Positions 1 through 9,690 of a stretch of 64,000 nt of DNA are shown here, piece after piece (position 1 is the first letter of the stretch; each line of letters starts with the position of its first letter). The notes under the pieces were generated by a model. It searched no databases. It had not been told where the DNA came from and saw only the letters and a list, made by a program, of their open reading frames with translations. The stretch lies in assembly GCF_024206475.1 (NCBI RefSeq), contig NZ_JAMBPR010000008.1, positions 104,408 to 168,407 of the forward strand. The letters are read 5' to 3'. The position numbers were made by a program, and so were the translations under genes. This DNA is from Paraburkholderia sp. CNPSo 3274. GTDB taxonomy: Bacteria; Pseudomonadota; Gammaproteobacteria; Burkholderiales; Burkholderiaceae.

Positions 1-296
1 GCCTCGCGCACGTCACAGGCCGCACGCGCCGCAAGCCGACAAACGGTCATGGCGACGACAACGCAGACAAGCGCACCGGCCACTACGGCCTCGCCGGCAT
101 GCGCGAGCGCTGCGCCGCCTTCGGCGGCTCGCTGCGCGCCGTCAAGGGTGGCATCGCGCGCGCGCATCACGACGACGCACAGCAGGAAGCCGCCCAGCAC
201 GGCACGACCGTGCGCGCGCGCTTCGCGTGGGACGCGTTGCTCGCCGTCTCCCATTCCGCCTCGCCCCTCCTCATGAAAGAAGGCGCCCGCTCATGA
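1..296 (+). CDS. Sensor histidine kinase, C-terminal fragment
   Basis: Only the last ~97 codons lie in the window; the gene is cut by the left edge. The frame starting at base 3 reads through the end of a HATPase_c domain: a GHYGLAGMRERC segment matches the ATP-lid/G2 box of NarX/DegS-type kinases, followed by FGGSL. The tail after it is not recognisable. The stop overlaps the start of the next gene, a NarL-type regulator, by 4 nt (ATGA), so the two form a translationally coupled two-component pair. The signal sensed cannot be told from this fragment. Confidence 0.8.
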   Translation, partial: LAHVTGRTRRKPTNGHGDDNADKRTGHYGLAGMRERCAAFGGSLRAVKGGIARAHHDDAQQEAAQHGTTVRARFAWDALLAVSHSASPLLMKEGARS

Positions 297-949
297 CCCA
301 TCGCATCCTGCTCGTCGACGACCATGCCGTCGTGCGCCAGGGCGTTCGCCAGTTGCTGCTCGACCGTGGTATCGCCGCCGAGGTGATCGAGGCGCAAACG
401 GGCGCCGAGGCGCTCGCCGCGATTGCGAAGCATGTGTGCGACGTGGTCCTGCTCGACATCTCGCTGCCGGACATGAACGGCGTGGAGGTGCTCAAGCGCG
501 CCAAGAAAAAGGCGCCGCGCGTGCCGGTGCTGATGTTCTCGATGTATCGCGAGGATCAATACGCGGTGCGCGCGCTAAAGGCGGGCGCGGCTGGCTATCT
601 CTCGAAGACGGTGGACGCCGCGCAGATGATCGCCGCGATCCAGCTGGTCGCCACGGGCCGCAAGTACGTAAGCCCGGCGATGGCCGATGCGCTCGCCGAC
701 TACGTGCTGGTGGACGGCGAGCAACTGCCCCACGAGAAGCTCTCCGACCGCGAATACCAGACGCTGTGCATGCTCGCGTCGGGCCAACGTCTCACCGACA
801 TCGCGCACGCGCTCTCGCTTTCTGTGAAGACGGTGAGCGTCTACCGCACGCGCCTGCTCGAAAAGATGAAGCTCACCAACAACGCCGAACTGACCTTCTA
901 TGTGATGAGCAACCGGCTCGTCGACCTCTCGCCTACCGTTAGCGCCTGA
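293..949 (+). CDS. NarL/FixJ-family response regulator
   Basis: 218 residues. An N-terminal receiver domain has the acidic pair D9/D10, phospho-acceptor D55 (VLLDISLPDM) and the conserved Lys in GYLSK. A C-terminal LuxR-type helix-turn-helix follows (LSDREYQTLCMLASG, then the recognition helix around SVKTVSVYRTRLLEKM). The ATG at 293 is chosen over a longer in-frame start at 227 because the receiver begins directly there and the start overlaps the kinase stop (ATGA). It is a phosphorylation-dependent transcription factor for the upstream kinase; target genes are unknown. No gene follows for about 310 bp. Confidence 0.93.
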   Translation: MTHRILLVDDHAVVRQGVRQLLLDRGIAAEVIEAQTGAEALAAIAKHVCDVVLLDISLPDMNGVEVLKRAKKKAPRVPVLMFSMYREDQYAVRALKAGAAGYLSKTVDAAQMIAAIQLVATGRKYVSPAMADALADYVLVDGEQLPHEKLSDREYQTLCMLASGQRLTDIAHALSLSVKTVSVYRTRLLEKMKLTNNAELTFYVMSNRLVDLSPTVSA

Positions 950-1262
950 AAGACCGGCGCCCCTGCGGCATCAAGGCGGCCTTCTCGCCACAACCCGTTG
1001 ATCCGGAAATGAATTTCGCCGTTTGCGCAGGTGCCGGCAAGGATCGCGCTCGGGCGTCCCGGATTACGGCGGAATCGTCCGCGTCAATCGAGCGTTCCCG
1101 ACCCTGCTCGACCGGTCTCGCGCACAACATCCGCTAAAATTTAGGGTTTCCCCCAAAGACATCCGGCACGCGAAGCCGGCGAAGGCGGGCGTGGGTCAAC
1201 CATGGGTCAAACACCGCGCCAGTTCCTCGCCATCGCGCGTTTTACGTGGAGTTCCCCGCCAA
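950..1262. other. Intergenic region before the amino-acid permease
   Basis: No convincing gene. An open frame runs through this region into the permease, but its composition is not coding-like. A TAAAAT hexamer at 1135-1140 in a short AT-rich patch could be a -10 element for the permease; no good -35 is seen. A GGAG ribosome-binding site at 1248-1251 belongs to the permease. Confidence 0.4.
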
Positions 1263-2681
1263 ATGTCCCTCTTTCGCAAGAAGAACGTCGAGCACATGCT
1301 GCAGGCCAGCGCCCAGGGCGCCGGCCTGAAAAAAGCACTCAGCGCGCTCGACCTCACCTTTCTCGGCATCGGCGCGATCATCGGCACCGGCATTTTCGTG
1401 CTGACCGGCACGGGCGCCGTGCAGGCCGGCCCGGCGCTCATGATCTCGTTCCTGATCGCAGCTGTGGCCTGCTGCTTCGCCGCCCTCGCCTACGCCGAGT
1501 TCGCCTCGACCATTCCTGTGGCCGGCTCGATCTACACCTATTCGTACGCCACGCTCGGCGAGCTGGCCGCGTGGGTAATCGGCTGGGACCTGATGCTCGA
1601 GTACGGGCTTGCCACTTCCGCGGTTTCGGTGGGCTGGTCGGGCTACCTGCAGTCGCTGCTTTCCGGCTTCGGCCTCACGTTGCCCGCCGCGCTCTCAGCA
1701 GCGCCCGGCGCCGTGCCCGGCGTGCATACGCTCTTCAATCTGCCCGCCTTCCTTGTGATGATGGCGATCACGGCGCTGCTTTCCGTGGGCGTGCGCGAAT
1801 CCACGCGCATCAACAACATCATGGTGGCGATCAAGGTGACCGTGGTGCTGCTCGTGATCGGCGTGGGCGTGTTCCACGTCACCCCCGCGAACTGGCATCC
1901 GTTCATGCCCAACGGCTGGCGCGGTGTGTTCGGCGCCGCGGCCGTGATGTTCTTCGCGTTCATCGGCTTCGACTCGGTTTCTTCCGCCGCCGAGGAAGTG
2001 AAGAACCCCAAGCGCGATCTGCCCATCGGCATCATCGCCTCGCTCGCCGTGTGCGCGGTGCTCTACGTCGCCGTGGCGGCAGTCGTGACCGGCATCGTGC
2101 CCTCGCAGCGGTTCGCCCATGTCGGCCACCCGGTCTCGTTCGCGCTCCAGGCGGTGGGCGAAAACTGGGTCGCGGGCTTCATCGATCTGGGCGCCGTGCT
2201 CGGCATGCTCACCGTGATCCTCGTGATGAGCTACGGCCAGACCCGCATCATCTACGCGATGTCGCGCGACGGTCTGCTGCCCGCAAAACTCTCGAAGGTG
2301 CATCCGCGCTTCGCCACACCGTTCTTCACGACCTGGCTCGTCGGCATTTTCTTTGGTCTGATCGGGGCGCTCGTGCCGCTGAACGTGCTCGCCGAGCTCA
2401 TCAACATCGGCACGCTCGCCGCCTTCTCGATGGTGTCGATCGCCGTGCTCGTGCTGCGCAAGACGCACCCGCACCTGCCGCGCGCATTCCGCTGCCCGGG
2501 CGTGCCCGTGCTGCCGATTCTCGCGGTGGGTTCGTGTCTGTTCCTCATGATCAACCTCCAGCCGCTCACGTGGGTCGCGTTCCTGGTCTGGACCGGGTTC
2601 GGCCTCATCGTCTACTTCGGCTATTCGCGCCGCCATTCGCGTCTCGCGCACGCACCGCACGAGCGCGTCCATCACGACTAA
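1263..2681 (+). CDS. APC-family amino-acid permease (cationic amino-acid transporter type)
   Basis: 472 residues, usual for the YfnA/CAT branch of the APC superfamily; about 12 hydrophobic helices. The first helix carries the unwound glycine motif GAIIGTGIFVLTG that binds the substrate backbone in this fold, and helix 3 contains LMLEYGLA. It should be an inner-membrane proton-coupled amino-acid importer or exchanger; the specific amino acid cannot be assigned. The ATG at 1263 (MSLFRKK) follows a GGAG at proper distance, whereas the 80-codon upstream extension lacks a sensible site and is not hydrophobic. It is a single-gene unit closed by an intrinsic terminator. Confidence 0.93.
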   Translation: MSLFRKKNVEHMLQASAQGAGLKKALSALDLTFLGIGAIIGTGIFVLTGTGAVQAGPALMISFLIAAVACCFAALAYAEFASTIPVAGSIYTYSYATLGELAAWVIGWDLMLEYGLATSAVSVGWSGYLQSLLSGFGLTLPAALSAAPGAVPGVHTLFNLPAFLVMMAITALLSVGVRESTRINNIMVAIKVTVVLLVIGVGVFHVTPANWHPFMPNGWRGVFGAAAVMFFAFIGFDSVSSAAEEVKNPKRDLPIGIIASLAVCAVLYVAVAAVVTGIVPSQRFAHVGHPVSFALQAVGENWVAGFIDLGAVLGMLTVILVMSYGQTRIIYAMSRDGLLPAKLSKVHPRFATPFFTTWLVGIFFGLIGALVPLNVLAELINIGTLAAFSMVSIAVLVLRKTHPHLPRAFRCPGVPVLPILAVGSCLFLMINLQPLTWVAFLVWTGFGLIVYFGYSRRHSRLAHAPHERVHHD

Positions 2682-2717
2682 TGCGCGCGTGATCGTTCGA
2701 TCGCTGCACTGCAACGC

Positions 2718-2756
2718 AACGGCCCGCCCCGAGTCATCGAGGCGGGCCGTTTTTTT
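2718..2756 (+). terminator. Intrinsic terminator of the amino-acid permease gene
   Basis: An 11-bp perfect stem (AACGGCCCGCC at 2718-2728 with GGCGGGCCGTT at 2741-2751) is followed by a run of seven T at 2750-2756. Confidence 0.93.
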
Positions 2757-3116
2757 CGCACGCTGCAAGCCTTCTGGAGGGTAAAACCCCGCGCAGCGAA
2801 ATTCGGCAAATTGTGCTTTACTGTCCGGGCGTCACCCCCCAGGCTTCACTGAACAGCAAGGCACCAGCCGGACCCAGATTCCGCTCCACCCGCATTTGTT
2901 CGATCCGCCCGAACCGCCCCCGCGTTTTTTGCGTGGCGCTGTGCGTTGCGCGCGCAATGAGGCGCAATGCGTTAGACGGGCGAGTTTTGCTGCGGGCGGC
3001 TATGGCGGTCGATTCAGTGTGAAAAAGCGGGCCCAGGCAGGTCTCTATCCCATCACCTTGTATGGGACCGGAGCCACACGCAGCACCGTGCTCCGGTCGA
3101 CATTGGAGACACATCA
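2757..3116. other. Intergenic region before the molybdenum hydroxylase operon
   Basis: About 360 bp with no credible coding sequence. It should hold the promoter and leader of the seven-gene operon that starts at 3117. A GGAGAC ribosome-binding site lies just before that ATG. No regulator-binding palindrome stood out. Confidence 0.4.
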
Positions 3117-3614
3117 ATGGCGATCAGTATTAGCCTCACGGTCAACGGCGCGCCCGTGACCGCCGAGGTCGAAGCTCACACGCTCCTCGTCCAGTTCCTG
3201 CGCGAACAGCAGCGTCTCACCGGCACGCACGTCGGCTGCGACACCGCACAATGCGGGGCCTGCACCGTCCACCTGAACGGCCGCGCGATCAAGTCGTGCA
3301 ACCAGCTCGCGGTGCAGTGCGACGGCATGGAGGTGACGACGATCGAAGGCCTCGCGAAAAATGGCGCGTTGCATCCGATGCAGGCCGCGTTCCGCGAATG
3401 CCACGGCCTGCAATGCGGCTTCTGCACGCCCGGCATGGTGATGTGCGCAACCGCGCTCGCCGCCGTCAAGCCCGACCTCACCGAAGCGGACGTGCGCGAA
3501 GGACTCGACGGCAACTTCTGCCGCTGTACGGGCTATCACAACATCGTGAAGGCCGTGGTCGCGGGCGCGCAGGAAATGCGCGCCGGCGCCCCCGCAGCCG
3601 CCACGACCGCGTGA
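3117..3614 (+). CDS. Molybdenum hydroxylase small subunit, 2x[2Fe-2S] (CoxS-like)
   Basis: 165 residues. The plant-type ferredoxin cluster is ligated by C41, C46, C49 and C61 ([11 protein letters not shown]...C). The second cluster in the C-terminal helical domain is ligated by C100/C103 (CGFC) and C135/C137 (CRC). It passes electrons from the molybdenum site of the large subunit to the FAD subunit. It is the first gene of a tight operon: the large subunit starts 15 bp later. The family covers aerobic CO dehydrogenase, xanthine dehydrogenase and many aromatic or heterocycle hydroxylases, so the small subunit does not define a substrate. Confidence 0.95.
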   Translation: MAISISLTVNGAPVTAEVEAHTLLVQFLREQQRLTGTHVGCDTAQCGACTVHLNGRAIKSCNQLAVQCDGMEVTTIEGLAKNGALHPMQAAFRECHGLQCGFCTPGMVMCATALAAVKPDLTEADVREGLDGNFCRCTGYHNIVKAVVAGAQEMRAGAPAAATTA

Positions 3615-3628
3615 CTCGGGAGGCCACC

Positions 3629-6019
3629 ATGAACGCACCCGAACCCAATCGCATGATCGGCGCGCCCGTAAAGCGCAAGGAAGACTTCCGCTTCCTCACC
3701 GGCGCCGGCCAGTACACCGACGACGTCGTTCTGCCCGCGCAGACCTACGCCGTGTTTGTGCGCTCGCCGTACGCCCATGCGCGCATCAAGAGCATCGACA
3801 TCAACGCCGCGAAGGCTTCGCCCGGCGTCGTGGCTGTCTTCACCGGCGCGGACCTCGCGGCGGAAAACGTGGGCGGCCTGCCGTGCGGCTGGCTCATCCA
3901 CAGCATCGACGGCACGCCCATGAACGAGCCGCCGCATCCGGTGATCGCGCACGAGAAAGCGCGGCACGTGGGCGACCAGGTCGCGCTCGTGATCGCCGAT
4001 TCGGTCAAGGCCGCAAAGGATGCCGCCGAACGGGTCGAAGTCGATTACGAAGAGCTGCCCGCCGCCGTCGATACGGCGCACGCCGCCGACGCGGGCCAGC
4101 CGCTCGTGCACGACGGCGTGCCGAACAACACCTGCTACACGTGGGGCCACGGCGACAAGGCCGCGACCGACGCCGCCTTCGCGCAGGCTGCGCACGTGAC
4201 GACACTCGACATCGTCAACAACCGGCTCATACCGAACGCCATCGAGCCGCGCGCCGTGAACGCGAGCTATTCGCAGCACGACGACAGCTACACCGTGTAC
4301 GTGTCGAACCAGAACCCGCACGTCGAGCGCCTGCTCATGGCCGCGTTCGTGCTCGGGCTGCCGGAAACGAAGCTGCGCATCGTCGCACCCGACGTGGGCG
4401 GCGGCTTCGGCTCGAAGATCTTTCTGTATGCCGAAGATGTCGCGCTCACGTGGGCCGCGAAGAAAATCCGCCGCCCGGTGAAGTGGACCGCCGAACGATC
4501 GGAGTCCTTCATTTCCGATGCGCACGGCCGCGACCACGTGACCAAAGCCGAACTCGCGCTCGACAAGGACGGCAAGTTCCTCGCCATGCGCGTGCACACC
4601 ACGGCGAACATGGGCGCGTATCTCTCGACGTTCGCCTCGAGCGTGCCGACCATCCTCTACGCCACGCTGCTCGCGGGTCAGTACACCACGCCCGCGATCT
4701 ACGCCGAAGTGAAGGCCGTGTTCACGAACACGGTGCCTGTCGATGCGTACCGCGGCGCGGGGCGCCCGGAGGCGACCTACGTGGTCGAACGCCTGGTGGA
4801 AACGGCCGCGCGCGAGATGAACCTCGACCCTGCCGAAATCCGCCGCCGCAACTTCATCACGAGCTTCCCGTATGCAACGCCCGTTGGCCTCACCTACGAC
4901 ACCGGCGACTACGAAGCGTGCCTCGGGCGCGCACTGGAACTCGCCGACGTGAAGGGCTTCGCCACGCGCCGCGACGCGTCGAAGGCGCGAGGCTTGCTGC
5001 GCGGCCTCGGCTATTCGTGCTACATCGAGGCGTGCGGGCTTGCGCCGTCGAACATCGCGGGTGCGCTCGGCGCGCGCGCGGGCCTCTTCGAAGCCGGTGA
5101 GGTCCGCGTGAACCCGACCGGTTCCGTCACCGTGTTCACGGGCTCGCACAGCCACGGGCAGGGCCACGAGACGACCTTTGCGCAAGTCGTGGCCGATCGC
5201 CTGGGCGTGCCGATCGAACAGGTCGAGATCGTTCACGGCGACACGGGCCGCATTCCGTTCGGCATGGGCACCTATGGCTCGCGCTCGATCTCGGTGGGCG
5301 GCTCGGCCATCGTGAAGGCGCTCGACAAGATCGAGGCGAAGGCGAAGAAGATCGCCGCGCACATGCTCGAAGCGGGCGTGGAGGACATCGAGTTCGCCGA
5401 CGGCGTGTTCCGCGTGGCGGGCACCGATCGCACGAAGACCTTCGCTGAAATCTCGCTCGCCGCGTATGTGCCGCACAACTATCCGCTGGAGACGCTGGAG
5501 CCAGGCCTCGACGAAAGCGCGTTCTACGATCCGACCAACTTCACCTATCCGTCGGGCGCGTATCTGTGCGAGGTCGAAGTCGATCCCGAAACGGGCGAGA
5601 CGCGCATCGAACGCTTCACCGCGGTGGACGATTTCGGCAACGTCATCAACCCGATGATCGTCGAAGGCCAGGTGCATGGGGGTCTCGGCCAGGGTATCGG
5701 CCAGGCGATGCTCGAACAGTGCGTGTACGACAACGAGAGCGGCCAGTTGCTCTCGGGCTCGTACATGGACTACGCGATGCCGCACGCGTCGGATGTGCCT
5801 TCGTTCACGGTGGAAACCGCGAAAGGCACGCCGTGCACGCACAATCCGCTTGGCGTGAAGGGTTGCGGCGAAGCCGGTGCGATCGGCTCGCCGCCCGCCG
5901 TCATCAACGCGATTCTGGACGCACTTGGCTCCCTGGGCGTGAAGGACCTGCAGATGCCGGCCACGCCGCATCGTGTATGGCAAGCGATCCAGGCCGCGCA
6001 GGCCCCTTCACAACCTTGA
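3629..6019 (+). CDS. Molybdenum hydroxylase large subunit, form II CoxL-like
   Basis: 796 residues. The catalytic subunit binds the molybdopterin cytosine dinucleotide cofactor. The active-site loop is AYRGAGR (residues 373-379), the signature of form II CoxL-like proteins. Genuine form I CO dehydrogenases have AYXCSFR there. The base Glu is in GCGEAGAIG (E748). The ATG at 3629 follows GGAGG and comes 15 bp after the small subunit. Form II enzymes oxidise varied organic substrates or, at best, CO poorly; the true substrate is unknown. Annotation pipelines will often call this carbon monoxide dehydrogenase, which is not supported by the active-site motif. Confidence 0.94.
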   Translation: MNAPEPNRMIGAPVKRKEDFRFLTGAGQYTDDVVLPAQTYAVFVRSPYAHARIKSIDINAAKASPGVVAVFTGADLAAENVGGLPCGWLIHSIDGTPMNEPPHPVIAHEKARHVGDQVALVIADSVKAAKDAAERVEVDYEELPAAVDTAHAADAGQPLVHDGVPNNTCYTWGHGDKAATDAAFAQAAHVTTLDIVNNRLIPNAIEPRAVNASYSQHDDSYTVYVSNQNPHVERLLMAAFVLGLPETKLRIVAPDVGGGFGSKIFLYAEDVALTWAAKKIRRPVKWTAERSESFISDAHGRDHVTKAELALDKDGKFLAMRVHTTANMGAYLSTFASSVPTILYATLLAGQYTTPAIYAEVKAVFTNTVPVDAYRGAGRPEATYVVERLVETAAREMNLDPAEIRRRNFITSFPYATPVGLTYDTGDYEACLGRALELADVKGFATRRDASKARGLLRGLGYSCYIEACGLAPSNIAGALGARAGLFEAGEVRVNPTGSVTVFTGSHSHGQGHETTFAQVVADRLGVPIEQVEIVHGDTGRIPFGMGTYGSRSISVGGSAIVKALDKIEAKAKKIAAHMLEAGVEDIEFADGVFRVAGTDRTKTFAEISLAAYVPHNYPLETLEPGLDESAFYDPTNFTYPSGAYLCEVEVDPETGETRIERFTAVDDFGNVINPMIVEGQVHGGLGQGIGQAMLEQCVYDNESGQLLSGSYMDYAMPHASDVPSFTVETAKGTPCTHNPLGVKGCGEAGAIGSPPAVINAILDALGSLGVKDLQMPATPHRVWQAIQAAQAPSQP

Positions 6020-6032
6020 GCGGAGGCGCTCC

Positions 6033-6830
6033 ATGTACGCATTCGACTATCAGCGCGCAAGCGACGCGCAAGGTGCCGTGAAAGCGCTCGCGGCCGACGC
6101 CGACGCCAAATTCCTGGGCGGTGGCCAGAGCCTGCTCGCGGCGATGAAGCTGCGGCTCGCGCAGCCCACCACGCTCGTGGACGTCACGCGCATTCCCGAG
6201 CTGAAAGCCGTGCAGGTGGACGGCAACGTGGTGAAGGTGGGCGCGGCCGTGTGCCATGCCGACGTCGCCGAAAACGCGCAGATCCGCAGCACGCTGCCGG
6301 CCCTCGCGGACCTCGCGGGCATGATCGGCGACCGCCAGGTGCGCGCGCTCGGCACGCTGGGCGGCTCGCTCGCCAACGACGATCCGGCCGCCGACTATCC
6401 GGCAGCGGTGCTCGCGCTGAACGCGACGGTGGTGACGGACCGGCGGCGCATCGCAGCGGACGACTTCTTCCTCGGCATGTACGAAACGGCGCTGGCGCCC
6501 GACGAGCTGATCGTGTCCGTCGAATTCCAGGTGCCCGAACGCGCGGCCTACGAGAAGTTTCGCAATCCTGCGTCGCACTTCGCGCTCGCGGGCGTGTTCG
6601 TCGCGAAGTACGCCGGTGAGACGCGTGTGGCGGTCACGGGCGCCGGGCCTTCGGTATTTCGCGCGAGCGCGCTGGAAAGCGCACTGAAGACGAACTTCGC
6701 GCCCGAAGCCGCACGCGCGGTGAAGATCCCCGCCGACGACCTCAACACCGACCTGCACGCGAGCGCGGAATATCGCGCGCACCTCATACCGGTGCTTGCG
6801 GCGCGCGCGGTGGCGAAGGCCAACGGCTAG
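6033..6830 (+). CDS. Molybdenum hydroxylase FAD-binding medium subunit (CoxM-like)
   Basis: 265 residues with the two-part FAD-binding fold of CoxM/XdhB proteins. The N-terminal loop FLGGGQSLLAAMKLR and the TLGGSLANDDPAADYP segment are the family's FAD pyrophosphate-binding motifs. It takes electrons from the small subunit's iron-sulfur clusters and passes them to the final acceptor. The start at 6033 follows a GGAGG and lies 13 bp after the large subunit, giving an S-L-M order rather than the M-S-L order of classical CO dehydrogenase operons. Confidence 0.93.
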   Translation: MYAFDYQRASDAQGAVKALAADADAKFLGGGQSLLAAMKLRLAQPTTLVDVTRIPELKAVQVDGNVVKVGAAVCHADVAENAQIRSTLPALADLAGMIGDRQVRALGTLGGSLANDDPAADYPAAVLALNATVVTDRRRIAADDFFLGMYETALAPDELIVSVEFQVPERAAYEKFRNPASHFALAGVFVAKYAGETRVAVTGAGPSVFRASALESALKTNFAPEAARAVKIPADDLNTDLHASAEYRAHLIPVLAARAVAKANG

Positions 6831-6908
6831 GCTTGTCCCGAGGGCGAGCGCTTCCATGTGGACGTGGGAGCGCTCGCCGCCTTTGATTTCCGTTGGCAAA
6901 AAGCCCGA

Positions 6909-7796
6909 ATGCAATCCGCCTCGATCGACGACACCCTGGCGCAACTTGAAGCGCGCGGCTACTTCGCGAGCCGCGAACTCGCCACGGCGCTCTTTCTTGC
7001 GCTGCGCATGGAACGGCCGCTGTTTCTCGAAGGCGAGCCGGGCGTGGGCAAGACCGAACTCGCAAAGGCCGCAGCGGCGATGCTCGGCACGACGGTTTTG
7101 CGCCTGCAATGCTACGAAGGACTCGACACGGCGAGCGCGCTTTACGAGTGGGACTATCCGCGCCAGATCATGGCGCTGCGTCTCGCCGAAGCCGCCGGTG
7201 AGACGCCTCGCAACGACACGCTCTATCGCGACGAATTTCTGCTCAAGCGCCCGCTGCTCCAGGCCCTGCAACCCGACCCGCACAACCCAGCCGCGCGCCG
7301 CGTACTGCTGATCGACGAAATCGACCGCGCCGACGAACCGTTCGAAGCCTTCCTGCTCGAACTCCTTTCGGATTTCCAGGTATCGATTCCCGAATACGGC
7401 ACGGTGCGTGCGAGTACGCCGCCGCTCGTCGTGATCACGTCGAACCGCACGCGCGAGGTGCACGACGCGCTCAAGCGGCGCTGTCTTTATCAATGGCTCG
7501 GCTATCCGGACCGCGCGCGCGAACTCGCGATCGTGGCCGCGCGCGCGCCTGAAACCGCCCCGGAATTGCAGCATCGCGCCGTGGCGTTCGTGCACCAGTT
7601 GCGCACGATGGATCTCTTCAAAGCGCCCGGCATTGCGGAAACGATCGACTGGTGCCGCGCGCTTTGCGCGCTCGCCGTGACGGAACTCGATCCGCAGTCG
7701 GTGCAGGACACGCTAGGCGTGCTGCTGAAGTACCAGGACGACCTCGCGCAGCTCGACGCGCAACGCATCGCGCAAACGCTCGCGCTCGCGGAGTGA
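6909..7796 (+). CDS. MoxR-family AAA+ ATPase (CoxD-like maturation factor)
   Basis: 295 residues. Walker A is GEPGVGKTEL, Walker B is LLIDEIDRADE, and a sensor-1 Asn lies in VITSNRTREV. In CO dehydrogenase operons CoxD is a chaperone-like ATPase needed to assemble the sulfurated molybdenum/copper active site, working with the VWA protein CoxE; here the VWA gene follows 5 bp later. Two ATGs are possible. The one at 6909 is preferred because conserved sequence begins there; the ATG at 6858 would add 17 residues. Confidence 0.88.
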   Translation: MQSASIDDTLAQLEARGYFASRELATALFLALRMERPLFLEGEPGVGKTELAKAAAAMLGTTVLRLQCYEGLDTASALYEWDYPRQIMALRLAEAAGETPRNDTLYRDEFLLKRPLLQALQPDPHNPAARRVLLIDEIDRADEPFEAFLLELLSDFQVSIPEYGTVRASTPPLVVITSNRTREVHDALKRRCLYQWLGYPDRARELAIVAARAPETAPELQHRAVAFVHQLRTMDLFKAPGIAETIDWCRALCALAVTELDPQSVQDTLGVLLKYQDDLAQLDAQRIAQTLALAE

Positions 7797-7801
7797 GGAC
7801 G

Positions 7802-9127
7802 ATGCCCTCCGCCTCATCGTCCCTTTCGTCCCTGTCGCCCGGAACCCACGCCACGTCGCCCGCCGCCATGCCCACGCTCGCGCCCGTGTTCGCGCGCAAC
7901 ATCGTGCATTTCGTGCGCGTGCTGCGCGGCGCAGGCCTGCCGATGTCGCCTTCGCGCGCCGTCGACGCGATCGAAGCGCTGCGCCACATCGACCTCGGCC
8001 GCCGCGACGACGTGCATGCGGCGCTCGCCGCGCTCCTTACGAGCGCGCCCGACGAGCGCGAGATCTTCGATGCCGCGTTCGCCCTTTTCTGGCGCGATCC
8101 GGATTTCGAAGGCAAGCTGCGCGCGCTCTTGCTGCCGAAGGTGCAAGGCGGCGTGCCGCCGCCGCGCCGCAACAACCGCCTCGCCGACGCGCTCGCGGCG
8201 CGTCCTGCCAATCGCCCCGGCGCGAAGCCACCGCCCTCGCACGAAGAACACGAGTTGCGCGCGCACGCCACGTTCAGCGCCGAAGAACGCCTGCGCCAGC
8301 GCGACTTCGACACGCTTTCCGCCGACGAATGGCGCGCGCTGCGCCACCTGATCCGCGCGCGCCGCCTGCCGCTCGCAACCGTTCGCACGCGGCGCCTGAA
8401 AGCGGCATCGCATGGCACGCATGCCGATTTACGCGCGAGCGCGCGCCACGCGGTGCGCGCGGGCGGCGACTGGACCGTGTGGAAATATCGCGCGCCCGTG
8501 GAACGCAAGCTGCCGCTCGTGCTGCTGCTCGACATTTCCGGCTCGATGAGCAGCTACTCGCGCGCGGTGCTCTACTTCTGCCACGCGTTGCTGCAATCGC
8601 GCGAACGCCTGCAGGTGTTCCTGTTCGGCACGCGCTTGACACACGCCACGCGCGCGCTGCGCGAACGCGACCCCGACGTCGCGCTCGCACAGCTCGCCAC
8701 CCAGGTCGCGGACTGGTCGGGCGGCACGCGCATCGGCGCCACGCTCGCGGAGTTCAACCGCCGCTGGGCGCGCCGCATGCTCGGCGGCCGCGCGACGGTG
8801 CTGATCGTTACCGATGGGCTCGATCACGATGAATGCAGCCTGCTCGGCGAGGAGATGGCACGCCTGCACCGCTTCGCCCATCGCGTGGTCTGGCTCAATC
8901 CGCTCCTGCGTTACCGCGATTTCGCGCCCAAGGCGCGCGGCGTGCAGGCGATGCTGCCCCACGTCGACGCACACTATCCTGTCCACAATCTCGACAGCCT
9001 CGAAGCGTTCGCGCGCAGCCTGTGCGAAGCCGCGCCGATCGGGCATGCGCCTCGAACGATACAATCGGCACGCGCATTGCACACGTTGCAGGAGCGCCCG
9101 GCACAAGGAGAAACACGATGGAGCTGA
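7802..9127 (+). CDS. VWA-domain protein, CoxE-like
   Basis: 441 residues. The C-terminal half is a von Willebrand factor A domain of the CoxE type with a MIDAS metal site: the DISGSMSSYS segment supplies DxSxS, and VLIVTDGLDHDE supplies the downstream acidic cluster. The N-terminal half is Arg/Ala-rich with MSPSRAVDAIEAL typical of the family. It is expected to partner the adjacent MoxR ATPase in cofactor insertion for the upstream hydroxylase. Its 3' end overlaps the next gene by 10 nt, suggesting translational coupling. Confidence 0.9.
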   Translation: MPSASSSLSSLSPGTHATSPAAMPTLAPVFARNIVHFVRVLRGAGLPMSPSRAVDAIEALRHIDLGRRDDVHAALAALLTSAPDEREIFDAAFALFWRDPDFEGKLRALLLPKVQGGVPPPRRNNRLADALAARPANRPGAKPPPSHEEHELRAHATFSAEERLRQRDFDTLSADEWRALRHLIRARRLPLATVRTRRLKAASHGTHADLRASARHAVRAGGDWTVWKYRAPVERKLPLVLLLDISGSMSSYSRAVLYFCHALLQSRERLQVFLFGTRLTHATRALRERDPDVALAQLATQVADWSGGTRIGATLAEFNRRWARRMLGGRATVLIVTDGLDHDECSLLGEEMARLHRFAHRVVWLNPLLRYRDFAPKARGVQAMLPHVDAHYPVHNLDSLEAFARSLCEAAPIGHAPRTIQSARALHTLQERPAQGETRWS

Positions 9128-9690
9128 CCGAAAGCCACACGCTGCCGGTGCCGCAACAGCGCGCATGGGAAGCGCTAAACGACACGGCGATCCTCAAGGC
9201 GTGCATACCGGGCTGCGAAACCATTGACGCCGACGGTGAGAACGCCTACGCCGTCGCGCTGACCGCCGCGGTGGGCCCGGTGAAGGCGCGCTTCAAGGGA
9301 CGCATGCAACTCGCCGATATCGACGCACCGAACAGCTATACGATCGTCTTCGAGGGCCAGGGCGGCGCAGCGGGCTTCGGCAAGGGCGACGCGCACGTGA
9401 AGCTCGAGTCAGCCGGCGACGAGTCGACCACGCTCACTTACACCGCGAACGCCCAGGTGGGCGGCAAGCTCGCGCAGATCGGCTCGCGGCTCGTGGACGG
9501 CGCGGCGCGCAAGATCGCCGGCGAGTTTTTCAAGCGTTTCGGGGAACAGCTGGGCGGCGAGGCGCAGCAAAATACCGACGAGGCGGCGGCACTTGCCGCG
9601 AGCGACACAGAAGGCCAGCCGGAAGGCGAAGGCGCAGAGGAAACACCGAAGAGGAAACGATCATGGACAGCGTGGATCTCGAAGTCCTGA
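9118..9690 (+). CDS. CoxG-family SRPBCC protein
   Basis: 190 residues. The first ~150 match the CoxG (carbon monoxide dehydrogenase subunit G) branch of the START/SRPBCC fold (LPVPQQRAWEALND, then GCETIDADG and a GQGGAAGFGKGDAHV strand pair). The last ~40 are low-complexity, acidic and then basic. CoxG proteins are membrane-recruitment or accessory factors of molybdenum hydroxylases, not catalytic subunits. A good AAGGAG site precedes the ATG. It overlaps the upstream VWA gene by 10 nt and the downstream XdhC-like gene by 28 nt, consistent with one transcript. Confidence 0.9.
   Translation: MELTESHTLPVPQQRAWEALNDTAILKACIPGCETIDADGENAYAVALTAAVGPVKARFKGRMQLADIDAPNSYTIVFEGQGGAAGFGKGDAHVKLESAGDESTTLTYTANAQVGGKLAQIGSRLVDGAARKIAGEFFKRFGEQLGGEAQQNTDEAAALAASDTEGQPEGEGAEETPKRKRSWTAWISKS

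Noticed and set aside
1023..1262. N-terminal extension of the amino-acid permease
   Set aside because: 80 codons without family similarity; the ATG at 1263 has a good ribosome-binding site and gives the normal length.
3536..5983. 815-codon open frame antisense to the CoxL-like gene
   Set aside because: GC-rich shadow of a real gene; Arg/His/Val-rich translation with no domain and no ribosome-binding site.
3629..6019. Calling the large subunit a true CO dehydrogenase
   Set aside because: Active-site loop is AYRGAGR (form II), not the AYXCSFR loop of form I enzymes that carry the Mo/Cu site.
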